A stretch of 64,000 bases of DNA from assembly GCF_001029435.1 (NCBI RefSeq), contig NZ_LDOV01000037.1, positions 162,706 to 226,705 of the forward strand. The letters are read 5' to 3'. Under the pieces are notes generated by a model. That model did not search any database. It had not been told where the DNA came from and saw only the letters and a list, made by a program, of their open reading frames with translations. The translations under genes were made by a program, and so were the position numbers. Origin of the DNA: Photobacterium aphoticum. Its GTDB lineage: Bacteria > Pseudomonadota > Gammaproteobacteria > Enterobacterales > Vibrionaceae. Within the stretch, counting starts at the first letter, position 1; every line of letters starts with the position of its first letter. Of the stretch, positions 60,095-64,000 are shown piece by piece.

Positions 60095-60889
60095 ATGAAC
60101 AAAGATATTTCGGTGTTGTTTGAGTACGCACGGATCAAATTTACCAGTACCGACACCAAGGTGGCGGACTACTTTCTGGCACGCAAGCCGGTAAAGAACA
60201 TTGAAGAGTTAGCCGTAGAGATCGGTGTCTCAACGGCGTCGATTACCCGTTTTTGTAAAAAAGTGGGGTTGAATAACTTTAAAGAGTTTTTGTTCTTGTA
60301 TCAGCAGCAGTTGGAAGCGGATCAACCGCAGCATGTGGCACAGCAGAGTTCGTTGCATCATGATTATGTGGATGTACTGCAAGCGTTTGATAAGCGATTG
60401 GATCCCGAGCAATTAGCGATATTTAGTCGCGCGATCCATGATCATGACATTTTTCATGTGTTTGGCTCCGGCTTCAGCGCGCTGGCGGGGGCTGATTTGA
60501 AGTTCCGCTTTACCCGTTTGGGTAAGTTTGTCGAAGTGGTGCAAGACAGCGATTCGATGCAAATGGTCAGTTCGATTTTAGCACCGGGATCATTGGTGAT
60601 ATTGCTGACATTAAAAGGCAATAACGATCGCATGTTACGCTGTGCGCAAGATATGAAAGCTCGTGGTATTTCCGTGTTGTGCGTGACCGCCAATGAAAAG
60701 TCCAAATTGCTGCCAGTGGTCGATGCCACCATCTTGACCGCCTCGCTCAATGGCGAAGAATTAACTGGGATGATTTCCGGTCAGATGCCTATTTTGATGG
60801 CGATTGATCATATCTATTACCAGTATGTGTCGGATTATCACGACTCCATTCAAAACTGGGTGGCGACCGAGCAGTTGTTCATGACGTGA
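60095..60889 (+). CDS. MurR/RpiR-family transcriptional regulator
   Basis: 264 residues from the ATG at 60095 with GAAGGT eight bases before; the upstream open frame lacks family sequence. The N-terminal HTH of the RpiR type (about 1-75) has EELAVEIGVSTASITRFCKKVGL. The SIS sugar-phosphate-binding domain (about 100-240) has VFGSGFSALAGADLKFRFTRLG and SLVILLTLKGNNDRML. Such regulators respond to phosphosugars. It is divergent from the GH2 gene across a 240-base region and is likely to regulate the mannosidase/PTS genes with a mannose- or mannoside-phosphate signal (inference). Confidence 0.93.
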   Translation: MNKDISVLFEYARIKFTSTDTKVADYFLARKPVKNIEELAVEIGVSTASITRFCKKVGLNNFKEFLFLYQQQLEADQPQHVAQQSSLHHDYVDVLQAFDKRLDPEQLAIFSRAIHDHDIFHVFGSGFSALAGADLKFRFTRLGKFVEVVQDSDSMQMVSSILAPGSLVILLTLKGNNDRMLRCAQDMKARGISVLCVTANEKSKLLPVVDATILTASLNGEELTGMISGQMPILMAIDHIYYQYVSDYHDSIQNWVATEQLFMT

Positions 60890-60931
60890 TGACGATGTCT
60901 GAGTATTCGTTGCACCGGGTTGTCAGCAGAT

Positions 60932-60956
60932 GAAAAAAAGCCCGCTCGGGCGGGCA
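60932..60956 (-). terminator. Terminator of the AraC-family gene
   Basis: GCCCGC (60940-60945), loop TCGG, GCGGGC (60950-60955). On the reverse strand a run of seven T follows. It may also stop the convergent RpiR gene. Confidence 0.85.
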
Positions 60957-61007
60957 AGGTTGGAGCTAGGTTATTATTGTTATGGGATTGGGTTTAACCG
61001 AGCAGCA

Positions 61008-61850
61008 TTAATGGCAGCGGTATTCGGTCGGTGTTTTGCCGGTTTTACGTTTGAAGACACGGCAAAAGTAATTCGGGTCGTGGTAGCCACAACGTTGAGC
61101 CACTTCTTCCAAGCGGAAGTTGTAGCGTTTCAGCATGAACTTGGCACGTTCAAGGCGTACCCACGCAATGTAGTCGGCAAAGCGCATGTGGCCTTCCTGA
61201 CGGAACAAGCGTGATAAGTGGTTCGGTGAGATATTAAAGCGCGCCGCCACCGTATTGCGATTAATGTTGCGGTGGAAGTTTTCCTGCACGTAAATGCAGA
61301 CGCCTTTAAACAAATCTTCGCTGCGTCGGCCCGCATCTTCCTGCGGTTGTTCAATCATGTCTTTGCAGTAACTCAGAAGAGCCAGCAGCAAATATTTATC
61401 GGCCGGTTGTTTTTGCTTCTCATGCGCCAGCGTAGACAGCGCTGTCAGGATATGATCAATCGCGCGTCCGGTACGTTGCGGCACACTGTACTTGATGACA
61501 TCGTCAAAGCCTTCCCCATCAGCCCGTTTGCTGACCAAACTAAATCCTAATTGGCTTTTGCCGAACAGCAGACTGAGCACAGAACATTCCTGGTTCCAGT
61601 TGGGTTTATTCCAAGCATTAGCGGGAATGAACAGCGCATCGCCGGCACCGAGGATCACTTCTTGCAGTTGCTGATGCGGCGCTTCAAGCAGGTTTTCGTA
61701 TTGGCCTTTGAACACCAGTTCAAGACGCGGGAAGTTAACTTGGTAGCTGGCTTCTGGTGGTGGCATATCGTCACCCGCGAACCAGACCCGGTTAAAGACA
61801 GACGGGTCTGAAATCATCGTGTTGATGAGATCAGTAAAAGTGTGTTTCAT
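61008..61850 (-). CDS. AraC-family transcriptional regulator
   Basis: 280 residues from the ATG at 61850. The N-terminal cupin-like sensor domain (about 1-150) contains FPRLELVFKGQYENL and LGAGDALFIPANAWNKPNW. The C-terminal AraC HTH pair has RNTVAARFNISPNHLSRLFR and EEVAQRCGYHDPNYFCRVF with the closing KTGKTPTEYR. It lies next to the EIIB/EIIC operon on the same strand, 260 bases downstream of the EIIB start region. E. coli fry genes also have an AraC neighbour (ypdC). Probable activator of the PTS pair in response to a sugar (inference). Confidence 0.92.
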   Translation of the reverse strand: MKHTFTDLINTMISDPSVFNRVWFAGDDMPPPEASYQVNFPRLELVFKGQYENLLEAPHQQLQEVILGAGDALFIPANAWNKPNWNQECSVLSLLFGKSQLGFSLVSKRADGEGFDDVIKYSVPQRTGRAIDHILTALSTLAHEKQKQPADKYLLLALLSYCKDMIEQPQEDAGRRSEDLFKGVCIYVQENFHRNINRNTVAARFNISPNHLSRLFRQEGHMRFADYIAWVRLERAKFMLKRYNFRLEEVAQRCGYHDPNYFCRVFKRKTGKTPTEYRCH

Positions 61851-62035
61851 ACGGTTAGCCTGTTTATCACCTACCAGCGATGCCAAAATATAGGGTTATC
61901 GCCTATGAGCTCGCCCAAGAATCTGGGCACGAATTGTCATACAGAATGCCGGTGGTGGCGATGTGTTAGTCTGTAAAATGTTAACTGGGTATCGTTTTGC
62001 CGTACATTGTTTCGCACAGCTGTTTGCCATTGGAT

Positions 62036-62074
62036 GAAAAATCGCCTTGAAAGCGGGCAAGACTTCCAAGGCGA
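62036..62074 (-). terminator. Terminator of the EIIC-EIIB operon
   Basis: TCGCCTTG (62042-62049) pairs with CAAGGCGA (62067-62074). On the reverse strand TTTTT follows the stem. Confidence 0.75.
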
Positions 62075-62084
62075 AGCGATAAAG

Positions 62085-62115
62085 CCTTTGCAAATTAAGT
62101 CTTTGCAAATTAAAT
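62085..62115. repeat. 15-base tandem duplication at the EIIB stop
   Basis: CTTTGCAAATTAAGT is followed by CTTTGCAAATTAAAT. The second copy overlaps the stop codon of the EIIB gene on the reverse strand. A small local duplication; the first unit is now untranslated. Confidence 0.7.
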
Positions 62116-62424
62116 GCTTGCTAAATGTGCTTCGATTTTATCCATGATTTGCGGGGCTTTCTTTACGGCATCTGCCACCGCGATACGGACAATTTTCTTG
62201 CCGTTAAAACGCTCTTCTTGCTGAATCGCGATATCTTTGGTCAAGACGATGATGTCCGCGTCAGCTACTTCAGACATCAGGATTTCATTTTCGATACCGA
62301 TAGAGCCCTGTGTTTCAATTTTGACTTCCCACCCTTTGGCTTTGGCGGCCATTTCCAATGCTTCTGCTGCCATGTAAGTGTGAGCAACGCCCGATGGACA
62401 AGACGTAACGCCAAGTAGTTTCAT
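62110..62424 (-). CDS. PTS fructose-family EIIB
   Basis: 104 residues with GGAGAAT before the ATG. Phospho-Cys in VTSCPSGVAHTYMAAEAL, then VKIETQGSIGIENEI and VLTKDIAIQQEERF. It follows the EIIC gene by 21 bases and makes an EIIB/EIIC transporter without a local EIIA. Closest in kind to FryB. Confidence 0.93.
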   Translation of the reverse strand: MKLLGVTSCPSGVAHTYMAAEALEMAAKAKGWEVKIETQGSIGIENEILMSEVADADIIVLTKDIAIQQEERFNGKKIVRIAVADAVKKAPQIMDKIEAHLASI

Positions 62425-62445
62425 AATTATTCTCCAGAGTATTGC

Positions 62446-63501
62446 TTAGTTAAAATCAAGTTCCAGGCTGTCATCCTCTTCTGAGGCAACCGTGTCTTGA
62501 CGTTGGTGTAGCGGTTTTTTCAATGCATTGACCATTAAGGCGGTCGTCAATGCTCCCGCCGCGATACCGACGATATAGAAGAGACGTCCATCCACCACTG
62601 GCAACACAATCAGGCCACCCCATGGGGCATGGTTAAGGACGTTGAACATAAAGCCCACCACGTTGCCGACCATACCGCCAACAACAATAGAAGGGATAAC
62701 ACGAACAGGATCGGCGGCAGCAAACGGGATCGCGCCTTCGGTGATTCCTATACAACCCATGATGCCCGCTGCTTTACCGGCTTCACGCTCTTCAGGGGTG
62801 TAACGTTTCGGTGAGAGCAACGTAGCCAGGAACATGCCCAGTGGCGGTACACAGATGGCAATGCCGACGCCACCCATCAGCCAAGGCTGGGTACCGACTT
62901 GTGTTTGGGCAAACAAGGTCGCCACTTTGTTGATAGGGCCACCCATATCAAATGCGGTCATGCCGCCGAGGATCACACCCAGTACGGCTTTTGACGCCCC
63001 CGCCATGCCTTGCAGGCCATTATTCATGGCTTCCATCGCGGCAGCGATAGGTGCACCGATCACCCAGATCACCAGTGCAGAAACAATGAACGTACCGCCA
63101 ATCGGTAAAATGAAGTAAGTCGAAATGGCTTTGAGCTTGTTAGACAGCGGAATACGTTTAAGTTGAAGTACGACATAACCGGCGATGAAGCCGACAATAA
63201 TGGCCCCCAGGAAACCGGCTTGAACCTGATTTGCCAGATAAGCGCCGATCATGCCCGGTGCTAAAGCAGGACGGTCAGCGATGGAGTAAGCAATGTAGCC
63301 CCCCAGTACAGGGACAAATAATGTAAAGCCCGCGATACCCATGTCCCATAACCCTTCGAGGAACACGCCTTCCGGCACCGCACCTTTACCGCCAAGCATG
63401 ACAGAAAGGGCAAGCAATACACCACCGGCGACGACGAACGGAAGCATGTGGCTGGTACCGGTGAGCAGGTGCCGTTTGAGGACCGACAATTGGCTTTTCA
63501 T
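62446..63501 (-). CDS. PTS fructose-family EIIC
   Basis: 351 residues with eight to ten membrane helices. Family motifs are HMLPFVVAGGVLLALSVM, FDMGGPINKVATLFAQ and GITEGAIPFAAADPVRVIP. The C-terminal tail is acidic (SEEDDSLELDFN). It is the sugar channel for the EIIB encoded downstream; phosphate would have to come from an EIIA elsewhere, for example the FryA-type fusion at 41.6-44.1 kb. First gene of the operon; the promoter must lie in 63502-63700. The substrate cannot be read from sequence. Confidence 0.93.
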   Translation of the reverse strand: MKSQLSVLKRHLLTGTSHMLPFVVAGGVLLALSVMLGGKGAVPEGVFLEGLWDMGIAGFTLFVPVLGGYIAYSIADRPALAPGMIGAYLANQVQAGFLGAIIVGFIAGYVVLQLKRIPLSNKLKAISTYFILPIGGTFIVSALVIWVIGAPIAAAMEAMNNGLQGMAGASKAVLGVILGGMTAFDMGGPINKVATLFAQTQVGTQPWLMGGVGIAICVPPLGMFLATLLSPKRYTPEEREAGKAAGIMGCIGITEGAIPFAAADPVRVIPSIVVGGMVGNVVGFMFNVLNHAPWGGLIVLPVVDGRLFYIVGIAAGALTTALMVNALKKPLHQRQDTVASEEDDSLELDFN

Positions 63502-63946
63502 CTTTGTTCACTCCATCTTGTTAGGGTTTATTTTTTTAGTTGGCTGTAATCACAACCTTATTGGTCAGAGCGGGAGATGACGGGCGAGGGATATCATCTC
63601 GGCTGTAATTATGGAACGGGGATATGCGCCAAACTATTGGATAAATAAGGCATTAGCTGGACTTTTGTATCGTCGGAAATGAGTTGTGATTAACCTCTCA
63701 GGCGGGGAGTGAGCGGGATCACGCTATGGCGGGGTATTCAGTCGTAAAAAGGCGAGTGTATTAAAAATCCAGTGACTCGATGGAAGTCCAGCCAAAAGCG
63801 GATGGCCGTGCCTTCATGCGGATGAGGTGACGAAGACGTGATGCTTTTTTTTCGGCTGAATATCAATTATTTCCGATGATTTGATGTTGAAAACAGCAAT
63901 GGAAGATAGGTGTGATTGATTTGTGAGCGGTTGATTCGTCATGGGG
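63502..63946. other. Intergenic region upstream of the EIIC gene
   Basis: About 445 bases that should hold the EIIC promoter. No gene or clear operator was recognised. Confidence 0.4.
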
Positions 63947-63975
63947 TTTACAAGTTTTCGATGAGCCATTATTAT
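63947..63975 (+). promoter_or_regulatory. Promoter of the tRNA at the right edge
   Basis: TTTACA (63947-63952), 17-base spacer, TATTAT (63970-63975), 13 bases before the tRNA start. Same -35 context (GTTTACAAG) as the promoter at 12704. Confidence 0.55.
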
Positions 63976-63988
63976 TCGCCGCACTTAC

Positions 63989-64000
63989 GGAGAGATGGCT
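63989..64000 (+). tRNA. 5' end of a probable second tRNA-Ser (cut by window edge)
   Basis: GGAGAGATGGCT is identical to the first 12 bases of the tRNA-Ser at 12742 and is preceded by a matching promoter layout. The anticodon lies outside the window, so the isoacceptor is unknown. Confidence 0.7.

Noticed and set aside
1..64000. CRISPR array
   Set aside because: No regularly spaced direct repeats were seen; the only strong tandem repeats are protein-coding modules.

Overview
The window looks like a chromosomal segment of a marine gammaproteobacterium of the Vibrionaceae type (Salinivibrio, Grimontia, Photobacterium or Vibrio; genus not decided). The reasons are a GC content near 50 %, secreted chitinases with chitin-binding modules, an M66 metalloprotease, an LRR-protein kinase, many fructose-type PTS parts, and housekeeping genes of enteric/Vibrio type (deoD, yedI, yfhM-pbpC, sixA-like). 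These assignments rest on motif recognition by eye; no database search was run.

Layout. 1-9.3 kb: a partial zinc-ribbon gene, deoD, a lipoprotein related to YtcJ amidohydrolases that has lost its metal ligands, an outer-membrane barrel, a tail-anchored unknown, a large Ig-like lipoprotein and a small conserved-looking protein. 8.5-12.7 kb: a response regulator, a histidine kinase and a sugar-binding ABC protein with no permease or ATPase, then a SixA-type phosphatase and tRNA-Ser(UGA). 12.8-18.8 kb: an AT-rich accessory region directly 3' of the tRNA. It holds a HEPN-like gene, a SIR2-like gene bounded by integron-cassette-like GTTAGGC/GCCTAAC sites, two small unknowns, a 592-residue membrane-anchored protein made of 20-residue repeats, an IS3 remnant, and a duplicated 3' end of the next gene. 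18.8-21.8 kb: a compact divergent module made of a diverged NAD-kinase-like protein, an SPFH/band-7 protein and a NUDIX-winged-helix regulator whose NUDIX box is degenerate. Three TGTC-N5-GACA boxes lie between the divergent genes.

21.9-24.5 kb is a probable operon of a SnoaL-like protein, an HSL-type esterase and two DUF606/YdcZ transporters. 25-35.6 kb is a secreted-enzyme region: GH18 chitinase, TPR protein, GH19 chitinase with several binding modules, and an M66 protease with two chitin-binding-like modules. 35.7-41.5 kb: LRR-kinase, S9 peptidase lipoprotein, GNAT, YedI and a small membrane protein.

41.5-63.5 kb is dominated by fructose-family PTS. An HPr-EI-EIIA fusion (FryA type) with an EIIB lies at one end and an EIIB/EIIC pair with an AraC regulator at the other. 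Between them is a complete mannoside locus (EIIBC, EIIA, GH38 alpha-mannosidase of the MngB type, convergent GH2 beta-mannosidase, RpiR/MurR regulator). The yfhM-pbpC pair sits inside this stretch. The window ends in the first 12 bases of what looks like a second tRNA-Ser with the same promoter layout as the first.

Most promising for new biology: the NUDIX-wHTH / SPFH / NADK-like module with its three operator-like boxes, and the HEPN-like / SIR2-like cassette region next to tRNA-Ser.
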